DNA of 64,000 nucleotides from Xanthostigma xanthostigma (GCA_963575645.1 OY754475.1:15228509-15292508); one strand, 5' to 3'; shown: positions 19,713-31,293, numbered from the stretch's first letter. The notes: generated from the letters alone by a model not told the origin. Numbers and translations are program-made.

Positions 19713-22700
19713 AATAGATGTCATAAATTTGTAAATAGGTGAACACATTTTAAATAAATAAATAGACTGGGAAGTGTCTATATACTTTGCTGGTAACTGA
19801 AAATTTTCGCAACAATACAAGTAGTCCAAGTGACTTGCGTAGGTGTACTAAGCTCATGCCTGACAAAATTAAATTTTCACGGAAGGTAGTATTTAACGCG
19901 ACAAAGCACAAGTGCTAGGATTATCTTGTGGAATCAGAGCTTAACAGTTGGAAGGAGCTTAAGATATCATTTTTTAAATAGTGTGTCATACTGTAGGTGA
20001 GACATTGGGTTTGAACATGGGGTTAACTCCCCGTTAAGGAATTTCAGCATTTTTTTACGAACTAGTTTCTAACCATCTTTTAAATTATCAATTTAAAAAT
20101 AAACTTAGGGCTGCATTTGTATAGCTGCCTATCATTTATTATTAACAAAGTCAGACCTGTCAGGCTCAAATCCCAAATTTTTCATTTATAATTTTGGTTT
20201 TAGTTTATTATAGGTTTTCAATTATTTTTTTTTCAATACAACTGTCAAACAATCAGTAATCTTTTGCTTTCATAATTTCAACTGAAAATTATCAAAATAT
20301 CAAATTTCCATTTGCAATATTAATTGTAATTTTATCTTTTCAATTTTTAAATGTTGTCAAAAAATTGTCGAGAATAAAAAAAATAAAAATAATTTACACT
20401 AAATTGGGATTCGAACATAAGAGGTTTCACTTTACTGAAAATTGTTAAAACTTATAAGTGGGGTGAACACTTATGACTCTCTTATTCAGCGAAAACACCA
20501 AAACATAAAAAGGTAAACATTTTTTTCATAGATTTTTATTTAAATATACTGAAAATGATAGTTATATTTAAGTCACGTTTATTATTATAAAAACTTGATG
20601 GTATGCTTTATTTTTAGCACATTTTAATAAAAACTAATTTAAAAGAATGCCTATTTGACGGTTAAATTTTTAGTCATATTAGGTGTGCTAGGTATATTTG
20701 TATAGTGACTGAAAATTATTTAAAAGTGTTAACTGTTGATACTCTTATAACAGACGGCACAGTGATTTTGAGCATGTTATTGAGTAGATTACAAAATAGT
20801 TAAATGACACATGTGACAAATTTCACAAGAAGGTTAGATTTAGGCTAGAGCTAGAACAAAAAACAGGTTTTCATACTTCATTTTTAACTTACGCTATAAA
20901 AACATTCAATTTTTTTTCAAAAAAATCGGGTACCTACATAGTAATTGATTAGAAGCCGGTTCAAGTTATTATTACGCTCATATATTGCTGAAAATTGAAA
21001 AAAGTCATTTTTTATAATTATGCACGTACAATGAAGATACGAACATTTTAGTTATTTATTATCTCAAAATAGTTTTCTAAACAAGACTAAAAATCTCAAA
21101 TCTATTACTTACTTTTGTTACATTACAGCGTTATTCACACATAAATTGTGTTCTAAATTACATGAATATTATCTCTGAATACTTTTATTATGTAATTTTA
21201 ATATTTTTTGTGCACTTTTACTTTTCCCATAGATGTCATAAATGACAGGTCCATAATAATTACTTTAGTTAGTTGGCGCTGGCATCGCGCACATAGCAAA
21301 TAGATGAACAAAACGGCGACTGGAAACACGTTCTTCCACCACCAACACCGAGACTTCCACCACGTGTTATTGTCCGTAGCCAAATGGCAAAAAACGAATC
21401 TCTTATAATTTTGTCATGTCCTCCCGCCCGTCTGTCTGTCTTATAACTCCGCCATCTTTCTATTGATTTCAAAGACATTTTACAGGCAGGCGTCTTATGT
21501 GAACTGCCATAAAACTGAGTAATGAAATTACAAAAAAAATCATTAATAAAATCCCTACAAAAAAATTATTTATAAATTTTCAATTTTTTGTTAAAATTTA
21601 TTCTTATTTTATTAATTCTTTTGTGTATTTAAAGTTTCTAAGAATTATTTTAGGTTTCTGTGAGCAATTTTGTATTTATACTGTTTTATTGTGTTGTTTT
21701 TTTTTATTATTTAAATATATTTACCCTTTGGGTTAATTTATTAGAATTTTTTTTTATTTTTGACTTATAATAATAATTATCTTTTTTGATCGAGAGAATA
21801 TTTTAACATTTGTTTGCTCGAATCATATTATGGCCTCAACGTTACAGAACTGAGAGATGAAAATTTGTATTTTCGCGCACACCGTTGCATGGGGTACCGT
21901 TGGACAGGTCTTTAAAATTGCAAATAAAGTTTTAATACTTTCGACGAAAATTATTTTGCAAGTTTTAGGAGTTCAGCTGATCTTTCCTTACTGTATTTTT
22001 TATATGATTCTCATTATTTTTCCTATTAATATACCTAGGGGAGACAAAACCACGGCTAAATCAATGTTCAAAAAATAACCGTACAATGTCACTAATCTAC
22101 ATTGCACATTTCAATATTTGTTAGAATTTCGTGGTTTTTGGGAGGTCCCAAAGTGCTTTTAATAGTGGTAATAATATCTCATAGATATTCGAATTAAATT
22201 GAAAAACTACAACACAGTATCAACATACTGTAATGGCCAGGTTAGGGTGCAATATGTACCTATTGGTCTACCGACGAATGTAATCCATAATTAGTTCATA
22301 AATACGTTGTTCTAACACTATCATGTATGTGCCCAACGCATGCTTAGCCGGTTTTTAAACTCTTTATTGGAATATTATTAAGACCAAAATATCAAAATTT
22401 GTATTGCAAAATTTCAAGTCAATTGGACGACGAAAAATGAACAAAAAATGCGTCAAAAGACTTCTCCTATACAGAAAAATGGAACTTAATGAAATCTTGT
22501 AACAAATACACAACGTTAATAAATTCACTGATTGCTATGTCTAATGTACTAAAATACAAATTTAATCCTAAATGTGTTATTAAATACGAGAAGTTGAGCA
22601 GAGTAAAATCCTTATATTTCATAAGAGACTTAAAATGTTTATATCAAAAGATGTTTTCCCACAAACAAAAACCGTATTGACTTGTAAGTCTGTTACAACA

Positions 22701-22830
22701 AAAGTCAACAAAAACAGATTCGCTTTCTCTCATTAGCATATGCTTTGTTCTGTGGCTCGGCGCTTCTGTGATATCTGTAATGTAATGTTATTGAACTGTC
22801 AAAATTCAATCTATAATATAATATATAACA
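19713..22830. other. Gene-poor stretch
   Basis: No supported gene in 3.1 kb. Frames at 21198-21478 and 21857-22078 are short, overlap on different frames and match nothing known to me. The patch 21270-21450 is somewhat GC-richer. Three lone B-box-like words (near 20010, 20170 and 20410) lack matching A boxes. Confidence 0.45.
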
Positions 22831-22832
22831 TT

Positions 22833-22861
22833 GCACATACCGCTATACTAGCGGTATGTGC
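22833..22861. repeat. Perfect 12 bp hairpin
   Basis: GCACATACCGCT (22833-22844), loop ATACT, and AGCGGTATGTGC. It lies at the left edge of the interrupted family C copy. Confidence 0.8.
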
Positions 22862-23745
22862 TCTATTATGGCTTTGCTCGTCAGAGCTGAGTTTCGTTCT
22901 TACAAGAAGTTATATCTAAGTTAATTTGACACGAAATCCATTCAAATTGCAGCTTTTTAAGAGGAGATTCTGTTCTACAGCATGTCCACGCAAGTTCTTT
23001 ACAAATGGAATTTTTTTTAATTAATTATTGGAGCAAAATTTTTTTTCTGTGGAAAAGTTCTGCTTCGTCCATACCTCTAAAACACGAAAGAAAATTTTTG
23101 TCGGCCTAAAGTTATACGAGGGAAATCAAAAAGTTTTATTTTACTAAAGCCAGATCACCCGATTTGACACCCCTAGATTATTTCCTCTGGGGCTATCTAA
23201 AGAAAATGGTGTACCTACTCTGAAAGATCTTTTCAAGATATTGATCAATTGGAAAGGATTATCACCGAAAAAATCCATCAAATTCCTTCACAATGATTCG
23301 AAATTCAGTGACGGATTTTGGAAGGAGAACCGTTCTTTGTATGGAGAGAGATGGAGGATATGTTGAATTCTGATTTATAATTCTGAATAAATAATTACTT
23401 AGAAGTTAGTTATGTTATTATTTTGAATTAAATTTGATTATGTAACTAATTTTATGAAAATCTTGAATATCACAGATAATTTTTATTTTTAGTCAAATAA
23501 AACTTTTTGATTTCCCTCGTATAAATTTAGGCCGAAGAAAATTTTCTTTGGTGTTTTAGAGGTTTTGGACGAAGCAGAACTTTTCCACAAAAAAAAATTT
23601 GCTTCAATAATTAACAAAAAAAATTCCATTTGTAAAGAACTTCCGTGGACACTGGACACACTGTATAAAACAGAACCATGTTTAGATCGATTCGAACTCA
23701 TAATTACTACTAAAATTGTAATTGAAAATTTTCAGTTTACTTTTC
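22862..23745 (+). repeat. Family C repeat interrupted by a mariner element
   Basis: The left piece 22862-22977 and right piece 23664-23745 together match the uninterrupted copy at 9540-9790. The join is at CTGTTC-TA-TAAAACAG. Confidence 0.85.
22978..23663 (+). mobile_element. Tc1/mariner-superfamily element, internally deleted
   Basis: The element has long inverted ends of about 150 bp (CAGCATGTCCACGCAAG to CTTCCGTGG...CACACTG). It is flanked by TA at 22976-22977 and 23664-23665, whereas the intact family C copy at 9.67 kb has a single TA at this point. Inside, 23143-23214 encodes TKARSPDLTPLDYFL and WGYLKKMVY. That is the PDLTPLDxFLWG signature around the last catalytic Asp of mariner transposases. 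A stop follows the VY, and the downstream reading (EKIHQIPSQ, EPFFVWREMEDML) is in other frames. The first two catalytic Asp residues and the DNA-binding domain are absent, so it needs a helper transposase. Confidence 0.9.
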
Positions 23746-24055
23746 AGTTTTTCAATCCTGAACATTTGTGTAGTCATATCCAATTAATATATTTGCAATG
23801 AAGTTGCAGGTCAGAAAATTATTTCGTACTTCTTGTATTTACCTTGGATAAATGATATAGAGTAAAGACGAGAGGTGTCGTGGAACATCCGGTTGGAAAG
23901 AAGTTCTTTTCGCTATTTATTATGTATCAAATAATTTTTTTTTTTATTATTTTTTCTGATAAATTATTCGAAAATTTTATTTATAATATAATATGAATAT
24001 TAAACAAAAATTAATCGGGTGATTTACAAATTCAAAAATTGAAAATAACATTTGT
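23746..24055. other. No recognisable feature
   Basis: AT-rich spacer with poly-T runs. Confidence 0.5.
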
Positions 24056-24059
24056 TACG

Positions 24060-24130
24060 CATTTGTTGAGAATCGAACCAACCGGGACACCCGGGTGGCA
24101 GATGACTATGCTGCCACTAATTGACCCTGC
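24060..24130 (-). tRNA. Decayed tRNA-like sequence (Gly-like)
   Basis: On the minus strand there is an A box, TCAATTAGTGG (24123-24113), and a B box, GGTTCGATTCT (24079-24069). Between them is CTGCCACCCGGGTGTCCCGG, which recalls the tRNA-Gly anticodon and variable region. No acceptor stem can be formed. It is probably a tRNA relic or a SINE head. Confidence 0.45.
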
Positions 24131-24292
24131 CTAGATATCGCTATTTATATAGGTTTACGGCTAACATTTATCTACAGAAAAATACATATTACAAGAAAAA
24201 ATATAATACTGAAAAATACTTAAACAATGTTATAAAATATTAAGTTACTACAATATTGATTTTTCTTTTGCTAAGACAAGAAAAACAATACT

Positions 24293-24364
24293 GGGCTCAA
24301 CCGGGATTTGAGTCCGGGACCTCTCGCACCCAAAGGGAGAAACATACCCGTGCACCACTGAGAC
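24293..24364 (-). tRNA. tRNA-Pro(UGG)-like gene, diverged
   Basis: A 72 nt cloverleaf can be drawn. The acceptor GTCTCAG/TTGAGCC pairs in six of seven positions. The anticodon arm CTCCC-TTTGGGT-GCGAG has one mismatch, with anticodon TGG (24332-24330). The T arm CCGGA-CTCAAAT-CCCGG has one mismatch. A TTTTT pol III terminator follows about six bases past the end. The D stem is poor. I read it as a tRNA-Pro copy with some decay, either a pseudogene or a tRNA-derived repeat; a functional gene is less likely. Confidence 0.65.
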
Positions 24365-24439
24365 ATGATTGTCATTATCAATAAATATACTGCATACATG
24401 CTTGAGAATACACATTAATTTCTAACAAATCGTGAAGTT

Positions 24440-24960
24440 ACAAGGGATTGCATTTCATAAAATATTAATGTCAAAAAACTGTCTAATATTTGAAATGGCA
24501 TCCGTTTTTGAGCAAATGCAATTTTAAGACAGAACATACGCAACCTTTAAATTTTCATAACACAGTATGCAACAGATGAAGATAACCGATATGCAGTTTA
24601 TTGTGCAAAATCGAATTTATATTGTATTTTTTATGTATAAAAAAACTATTTGCCCAAATTCTGTTATGCGAAATCTATGTTAAATTTTCTCCTCTTTCGT
24701 TTAAGGTAGGTTTTGAACCGATCTGATTTAAATTGAGCCAATTATAAGCGAAAAAGTTTTTTGTTTTACAATTTTCTCCCCTTTGGGACCAAAATTCAAA
24801 AATACCGACACGTTAGGATTTGTCCCATGCCTTATATTATAAGTGTGCCAAATTTCAACGTTCTATGTTTACGGACAGAGATACAATAGGTGATTATATA
24901 AGTAGATTTTCGTTAGAGATTTTCTTTACGCTTTTTTCTTTACGTTTATTTTCTAGCCCT
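24440..24960 (-). repeat. Family B repeat, copy 2
   Basis: It contains CTCCTCTTTCGTTTAAGG, CCGATCTGATTTAAATTGAGC and TTTGGGACCAAAATTC, in the order seen in reverse at 26640-27060. No coding capacity. Confidence 0.8.
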
Positions 24961-25121
24961 CGCCATTTACATCTATAACGTCCCATCAGAAACTTTGTTC
25001 CAAACATTTTTTGAAATACGTAAAAAAATTGAAATAATGGGTGTTTTTTTTAGAGGTATACAACTTTAAAATGAAATAAAACACGTAAAAATAAGGTTGC
25101 TGGCCACGTTGTTGGCTTTGT

Positions 25122-25352
25122 TTAAAATATAATTTTATGCCATTTATGTTTAAATATGATTTCGGGCATATGGGCGCCACGGCTGGCTTGAATGAAGCGC
25201 AATCGGGAAGTCCAATTTTCGATCACTTTATCGAGCATCTGGGGCCGTATATCGCCAATAGCGCGGCGAATGTTGACTTCCAAGTGATCCAACGTCTGTG
25301 GTTTATCGGCGTAGACTAGTGACTTCACGTATCCCCAAAGAAAGTAATCCAT
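25122..25352 (-). pseudogene. Mariner transposase, C-terminal part
   Basis: Residues MDYFLWGYVKSLVY carry the last catalytic Asp block (DxTPMDYFLWG in the family). The tail QMLDKVIENWTSRL, FIQASRGAHMPEI is typical of mariner C-termini. Upstream, the codons for NFDLTP lie in this same frame, but the N-terminal half ends in another frame, so the catalytic middle has been lost at a deletion junction near 25360. Confidence 0.85.
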
Positions 25353-25362
25353 AGGTGTGAGA

Positions 25363-25857
25363 TCAAAATTTTGCGTTGAAAAAGAGGATCAAGCTGAATA
25401 TTGTTTTCGGCCCATTCACCGAACGACGGCGCGCATAATGGTCACGCGGCTTTAACTCTTGCACAAGCTGGATCTTGTAAGCTTGTAAGCCAAGATCTTT
25501 TCGCAAAATCTTCCACAACGTGGATGGGCACAGTCCCAATTGCTGTACACGACGGCGTATCGACTCATTCGGGTCCTCCTCAACACTACGCACCACAGCA
25601 GCAATGGCATGTTCTGTGCGCACTGTATGGCGTCTTTGTGGATGCGTATTATCAACTAGAGTATGCGTAGTTCGAAAACGATCCATGGTTTTCCGAATAA
25701 CTTGCTCGGATGGACGATTATGTCGACCGTAAAATGGACGTAGCGCACGGTTAGTTTGGCAAACTGAACCATAATTTTCAAAATAAATTTGCACAATTTG
25801 CAAGCGTTGTACTGATGTAAGTCTATTCATGGTGAAATGGCAAAACATACTGACCAC
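25363..25857 (-). pseudogene. Mariner transposase, N-terminal DNA-binding part
   Basis: The likely start is the internal Met 10 (MNRLTSVQRLQIVQIYFENY). Two helix-turn-helix regions are visible: about residues 14-60 (with NRALRPFYGRHNRPSEQV) and about 95-130 (SIRRRVQQLGLCPSTLWKIL). These domains bind the element's inverted ends. The wording after them, AYKIQLVQELKPRDH, is the linker that normally leads into the DD catalytic core. Here the frame departs into unrelated residues at about 145, where the core is deleted. The family resembles the rosa/DD41D branch of Tc1/mariner by memory; that subfamily label is uncertain. Confidence 0.88.
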
Positions 25858-25943
25858 AAATCATCTGTCAACTGTCAAATTAACTGTCACTTGAAACGGT
25901 GTTGCCAATTTCAAAACCAAACCTCCAAAAAAAACACCCTTTA

Positions 25944-26635
25944 CCATCTACATACCTTTCTCACGAAGACATATTTTTATTGTTTTTATAACAATTTTGA
26001 GAAAACCATAAAATTACACTCGGTGGTCGATATGCAATTTATAATGATTTGTGTTTTACTAAACTTTGACACAGTCTGACACTGCACTGACAGCTGACAG
26101 ATACGGGCTGTTTTAAAAAAACAAAGTTCATTATACCCTCAATTATGCAAACAAGTCTTGAAAATACCGTCATTTCGAAAATCTGGTTTTGAGCACTATT
26201 TTGTATTGCGGGGTTCTATCCAAAATGAACACGTTGGTTTTTGCATTTTTACTCCTCATTTTACAAGAAAATTATGCGTTTCGAATTTGCGTTACATATA
26301 AATAGATGTCTTTTTGAAAACTTTATAGTATATTGCCATTATTTAACAAAATTTTGTATTTATAACGTTTTTAATTCACTTTCGTGTTTTTAATGTTATA
26401 ATTAAATTGAAATAACACATTATAAATAATTGTAATTATAAATCATGGCTGTAAATTATTATCAAACCCATGGGGATGAGTTTTATAGACACATATTATT
26501 GCGTGTTCCAGCTATAGGAGACTGTTATGTATGTGGAGATATTAAATTATTATTATTGCACGAGATTTTATTGTTTGTAATTATTTTTTATCTCTATAAC
26601 GATAATAATTGCAATGTTATACATTGAAGTCGACA
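25944..26635. other. No supported gene
   Basis: AT-rich. The 60-residue frame at 26445-26627 has no recognised motif; its C-terminal half is hydrophobic but its composition follows the local AT bias. Confidence 0.45.
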
Positions 26636-26639
26636 CAAT

Positions 26640-27060
26640 TACTATGTAAGTTGATGTTCCAAATCCGGACAAATGGTTTTTGGAACGAAGTTCCTTATGG
26701 GACGTTATAGATATGAATGGAGAGGGCTAGAAAAAAAAGGCATAAGAAAATCTGTAAAGAAAATATAATCTAATTACCTTTTGTAAGTCTGTCCGTAGAC
26801 ACAGAAAGTTAAAATTTGGCACAGTTATAATATAGCACGGGACACATCCTACCGGAATCGGATCATTTAATTTTGGTCCCAGAGGAGAGCAAATTGAAAA
26901 CAAAAAAGTTATTCGCTCAATTTAAATCAAATCGGTTTTAAACCTGTCTTAAAGGAAAGAGGAGAACATTTTACATAGATTTCGTATAACAGAATTTGCG
27001 CAAATAGTTTTTTATACATAAAAAAGCAGAAATAAACACTGTAGGTATATAAATTCGATT
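26640..27060 (+). repeat. Family B repeat, copy 3
   Basis: It contains TTTGGTCCCAGAGGAGAGC, GCTCAATTTAAATCAAATCGG and GAAAGAGGAGAACATTTTAC. It matches the other three B copies. Confidence 0.8.
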
Positions 27061-27240
27061 TTGCCTAATACTGTAACCATTATATTATGTTAGGCGCTTC
27101 CAAACGTCCAAAAGAGAATAAAAAAATAATTTTCCAATATAAACACGTGAAAAATTTCTGAATACATTGTCACGTGTAGTTTTTTTTTTTTATTTCTCGT
27201 AGGTGTTCTGAGAGCACGCGCAAGAGTAAGTTGCATTTTT

Positions 27241-27834
27241 CTAGTACTAGTTTAGGTCAAAAATCACTTTTCAAAAATTTACTATATATTTTCGTTTTGG
27301 TCTGTGCATCTGTTAGTCTGTGAACACGATACGGGTCAAACGAATGAGCGGATTGAAACCAAACTTTGGGAGGATGTTTGGTATGCAAATATAAAGAGCC
27401 CTATTGTTTTTGGAGAAAATCTGCGCATGCGCAGTAGAGATTCATGCTATAAGGGTGTTTTTATATAATAATGGTATACTTTTCATAACGGCCTATTATT
27501 CTATTTATTTTATTTTTTTCAAGAAAGTTTCGGCGATAATTTTTTTTTCTAAACTTTACAGTTTCGGAAATATTTTAAAAATAAAGAAAAAATAAGGCGC
27601 TCTTTTGTGTTGTAGATCTGTCTGAAAAATTGATCGATAATTTTATTTATTAAACTAGCTAGGCATGCTTTGATTAATTTTTATATGACGTGGAACATAT
27701 TATGTAGGTAAGCATGGTAACGAATAGCAAATATCATATTGAATACTAGCCATTACCTGCGTCATCTTACGCGATGTAAGATATTTTATTTGCTTTATTA
27801 TAATCAAATGTCAACATTTTTGAAGTTGGAATGG
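27241..27834 (+). mobile_element. Family A element, full-length type
   Basis: It has the same order as the reverse complement of 10399-11022: CGGATTGAAACCAAACTTTG, GCGCATGCGC (27424), TTATATAATAATGG, ATACTTTTCATAACGGCC, and AAGTTGGAATGG at the end. A small Penelope-tail piece, TTGATCGATAATTTTATT, is inserted at about 27632-27650 relative to the other copies. An inverted Helitron-type CTAGT tail is at about 27754. Confidence 0.78.
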
Positions 27835-27849
27835 TCTCGACGCCCAATT

Positions 27850-28427
27850 GGCTGGAATTTTTTTCATTATGGTTAGTGTTTGACTTAGCGAGGTCTTGAA
27901 TTGTTGAAATTGTGAACTTAGCACAGCACTTTTGATTTTGATTTTTTTTTTTTGCTTTTTACGGACTATTTTTCAAAACTCAGTGAGTACTTTAAAACTA
28001 TTTAGGGTGCTATAGGAACACTTAATTTGATTTTATTTTTTCAACTTTGCGGGGCCAACTTCACATTGGTATTTTCAACATCTATAAATAATTTGAAACA
28101 ATTGCTGCAAAACAATAATTTTCGGGAAAATGCCGTCCAATGTCCTAATTGGTAATTCATAAATAATAGTCAAGTACGAACCAATCTGCACACAACTCAG
28201 GGGCGGATCTATATAATGACTTTTTGAACTGCAGCCCAGAGCCTCGTGGATATAAAAAACCATCAGCCCCCATTGAAGACAATGAACACTACTGCGAATT
28301 AAAAAAAAATTAGACATAACCTGCTAATTTCTTTTGCAATAGTATCTTACAGTTGATGTTTTTGTATCTGTCATATTAAATAAATAAAATATTTCATTGT
28401 TCTAATTTTTTCTTAAACCGTATACAT
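27850..28427. other. No supported gene
   Basis: No coding or repeat signal that I can support. The frame at 28075-28317 has no recognised motif. Confidence 0.45.
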
Positions 28428-28982
28428 TAGGGTGTTCTTTTATTTGTTTATTTTCGGTTTCATTGGTGCTTGTTATAGTATTGGACTTGAAAATAATTCT
28501 CCCAAAATTTCAGTTTCCTAGACCAAACCTGTGAAAGGTACAAACCGAGTTTGTTCCCCATTTAATTAACATGGGAAAACCACGTTTTTACTCAAAAATG
28601 GATAGCTGGTAGAATTTTTTTTTAAATTTATTTTTGATTACAACAGTTGGGAATATCCCACAAAAAAGATCCTTAGTACTAAATCCGTGAATTCATTATT
28701 TTCGAAGATATGCTCGTTTAAACATTAATTAATTAAATTAAATCCGATTTTTATGGGAATGTTTAAAGTTCAAACATTCCCTTTAATTACAAATTTAAAA
28801 AATCTACCAACTATCCATATTTGAGTAAAAACGTCGTTTTTCCCATGTTAATTAAATGGGAAACAAGCTCGGTTTGCGCTATTCACAGGTTTGATCTAGG
28901 AAGTTGAAATTTTGGGAGAATTTTTTTAGGTCCACTGCTAAAACATTAGCCAATGGGACCGAAAAATAAACTTAAACACCTT
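28428..28982. mobile_element. Foldback element, about 190 bp arms
   Basis: The arms 28428-28625 and 28796-28982 are inverted copies with moderate identity. Matched words include AAAATTTCAG/CTGAAATTTT-type pairs, CCCATTTAATTAACATGGG with its partner, and TTTATTTTTCGGT at the tips. The loop is about 170 bp and AT-rich. Confidence 0.85.
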
Positions 28983-29371
28983 ATAGTAGACATCATTAGG
29001 TATAGAAAATACTTTTTATACAAATTCACGTTCCGCCCCTGAAACAACTAGAGGTATTAAATACACCATTTTTTGCAATGAATTATTTCAAACAGTTAGT
29101 GCTGTAATATTGTTTTTCACTGTCGCAGTTCGAATATTCTCATTCAAAAGATTTAAATAAAATATAGAATTTAGGCACTGTCACTCGTCAAATATGTAGT
29201 TTAGAAACTTTAGAGTACTTTGGTTCGAAGTTTTTTTGCAGATTTTAGGGGTAGCATGCAGTAGGTACCTAGCTTTCTATAAATTTTTCCGAAACTACTT
29301 ATTGACTAAAAAACTGTGAAACTGTTCTAAACATTATCGATTTATTACAATAATTTTTGACAATATAATAC
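28983..29371. other. No recognisable feature
   Basis: AT-rich spacer. Confidence 0.5.
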
Positions 29372-30264
29372 TATACAGAGGGTGAGTCAGACCAACTGTA
29401 CCGGTCGTTTTATTAGAAAACGGTTAGTAGTAGAGAGTTGTGTCAAAAATCTGTATTATAAAAGCCCTAATGAAGAATCAAATGGTGATATTTTTTCCCC
29501 CGGAAAGGTCGAATTTCCTATTAGTTTGCTCTAGGATGTTCAGAACTCTGAAATTTTAAATGGGACGATAGGTCGAAAGTGGTATTGTTGAAAAGATCTT
29601 TAAAAAATAAACAAGTTTTGTAAGACTTTTTTTTGTTACTGTCACCACACCTGTTAAGTATATTTGTTTGAAATTATAAAATTAACATGACTGTCATAAT
29701 AACGACCTTAATTTTAAAAGTCGGCATTTAAAATCTAGTTATCTAATTAAAAAATGTCACAATAAGTTTTAAATAATTTCAATTGTTTTTTTTTTCTCGG
29801 AAAATACTTAGAGGTACTCATATCATATCTAGAAGAGCTCAGCAGTGTTTAGAAGTAAATGGAAGACAGTTTAAGCATTAATTGTGACATTGTTTAATTA
29901 GGTAACTAAATTTTTAATGCTGACTTTTAAATTTAAGTTCGTTATTATGACATGTTAATTTAATAATTTCAAACGAAAGTTACTTAACACGGGTGGCAGT
30001 AACAAATAAAGATGTTTTACAAAACTTATTTTTTAAATATCTTTTCAACAATTCCACTTTCGACCTACCGTGCCATTTAAAATTCCAGAGTTCTGAACAT
30101 TCTGGAGCAAACTAATAGGGAAGCCGACCTTTCCGGGGGAAAAAAATATCACCATTCGATTCCTCATTAGGGTTTTTATAATACAATTTTTTTTGACACA
30201 ACTCTCTACTACTAACCGTTTTCGAATAAAACGACCCGTACGGGGAGTCTGACTTAACCTGTAT
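29372..30264. mobile_element. Foldback element, about 390 bp arms
   Basis: The left arm (29372-29766) and right arm (29880-30264) are inverted copies around a loop of about 113 bp. The tips read ATACAGAGGGTGAGTCAGAC and GTCTGACTTAACCTGTAT. Identity is about 85 to 90 percent by eye. The frames at 30045-30318 lie inside the right arm and have left-arm mirrors, so they are not genes. Confidence 0.9.
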
Positions 30265-30779
30265 ATTAGACTTGACGTTAAAGTATTGTTCAACTGGACA
30301 TTTAAATATCAAAATCATGTTTCACTACGAAATGATTAAATTGACTTGTTCGTTTTTTATATTTTCGAATTTAAATTTACATATTATTGTATGCTACGAG
30401 AAACTATTAAAAACACGAAACTCGAAAACTCTACTGAATGAATGAGCATGTACCTTGAAGCTACAAAATATACGACGCTGTAAATAATTACGCATTGAGT
30501 TGGCATAGCTGATTGTCACGAATATTACGTGCTAGGTGTTTGTGACCTTTGTGAAATGGGGCCGTCTTGCACGTTGCAATTTCGGTATTTAAAAACCTGA
30601 ATTCAACGACCGGTGCACTTGTACAAATATTTACCTACCACTCGTCTTTTCCTAGAATGAATGGCAAATAATTGTACACTATGACTCTAATAATTTAGAG
30701 TGATGATGATCCTGTTTAAATGTTGGAAGATTAAAGGATGAATCCTGGTGGCATAGGATCGATAAACTAAGCAAATACT

Positions 30780-30870
30780 GAAGGTTTTTTTATTGCATTT
30801 TATTGTCTGACGTTTCGGCAAACTTTATGAAATCTTCGGAGAATCAATGCTGTCTGTTTTCTCAGTATTA
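30780..30870 (-). repeat. Possible Penelope-type terminal fragment
   Basis: GTCTGACGTTTCGGC (30817) followed by GAAATCTTCGGAG resembles the GTTTCGG...CTTCAG order of the hammerhead-like tails elsewhere. The helix between the two words is not preserved. Confidence 0.35.
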
Positions 30871-30967
30871 TTGTTATGTATAAAATAAATTAAAATAAAA
30901 AATGTCATCAACGGGTATTAAAATTACTATTTTTCTTGAAAAAAATCACTCGTTTTTTCAAGAAAAA

Positions 30968-31135
30968 TATTTTTTTATATAATGGTGGTACACTTTTCAT
31001 AACGGTTTATTATTCTACTTATTTTTACACGAAAGTTTGGTGAAAAAAAATATTTCTAAATTTTATAGTTTCGGATATATTTCAAAAATAAAAAAATCAG
31101 CTGTTCATTTGTTCTGTAGATCTGTAGTGAAGTAT
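30968..31135 (+). repeat. Family A fragment
   Basis: Matches 27458-27625: TTATATAATGGTGGTACAC, ACGGTTTATTATTCTA and GTTCTGTAGATCTGT. Confidence 0.75.
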
Positions 31136-31160
31136 GTTTTGGTTAAATGTTTCATTTTAC

Positions 31161-31293
31161 CCTTAATTTTTCAAATATGTGCAGTGGTTCCGGAGATTTT
31201 ACCCTTATAAAGAGAGAGAGCAAATTTTGTGAATTTGTGTGTATGCGGAGGGTAAAATCTCCGGAACCACTGCACATATTTGAAAAATTAAGG
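31161..31293. mobile_element. Perfect 45 bp inverted repeat around a Helitron-like segment
   Basis: Positions 31161-31205 and 31249-31293 are exact reverse complements (CCTTAATTTTTCAAATATG to CATATTTGAAAAATTAAGG). The 43 bp spacer reads TATAAAGAGAGAGAGC and on. The spacer and right arm match the head of the short Helitron at 32521-32610, so the hairpin arose by inverted duplication of that head. Confidence 0.9.

Larger units (their letters stand above)
25037..25941 (-). mobile_element. Mariner-like element with an internal deletion
   Basis: The ends read ATGGGTGTTTTTTTTAGAGG and CCTCCAAAAAAAACACCCTT and are inverted repeats. Each is next to a TA (25035-25036 and 25942-25943). The 905 bp length is about 400 bp short of a typical mariner. 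Coding remnants lie at 25363-25857 and 25122-25352. Confidence 0.88.

Noticed and set aside
20000-20420. Three B-box-like words suggesting tRNA or SINE heads
   Set aside because: No A box at the right distance on the same strand for any of them.
21198-21478. Two overlapping 61-69 residue frames in a GC-richer patch
   Set aside because: Different frames, no motif, no splice signals that I trust.
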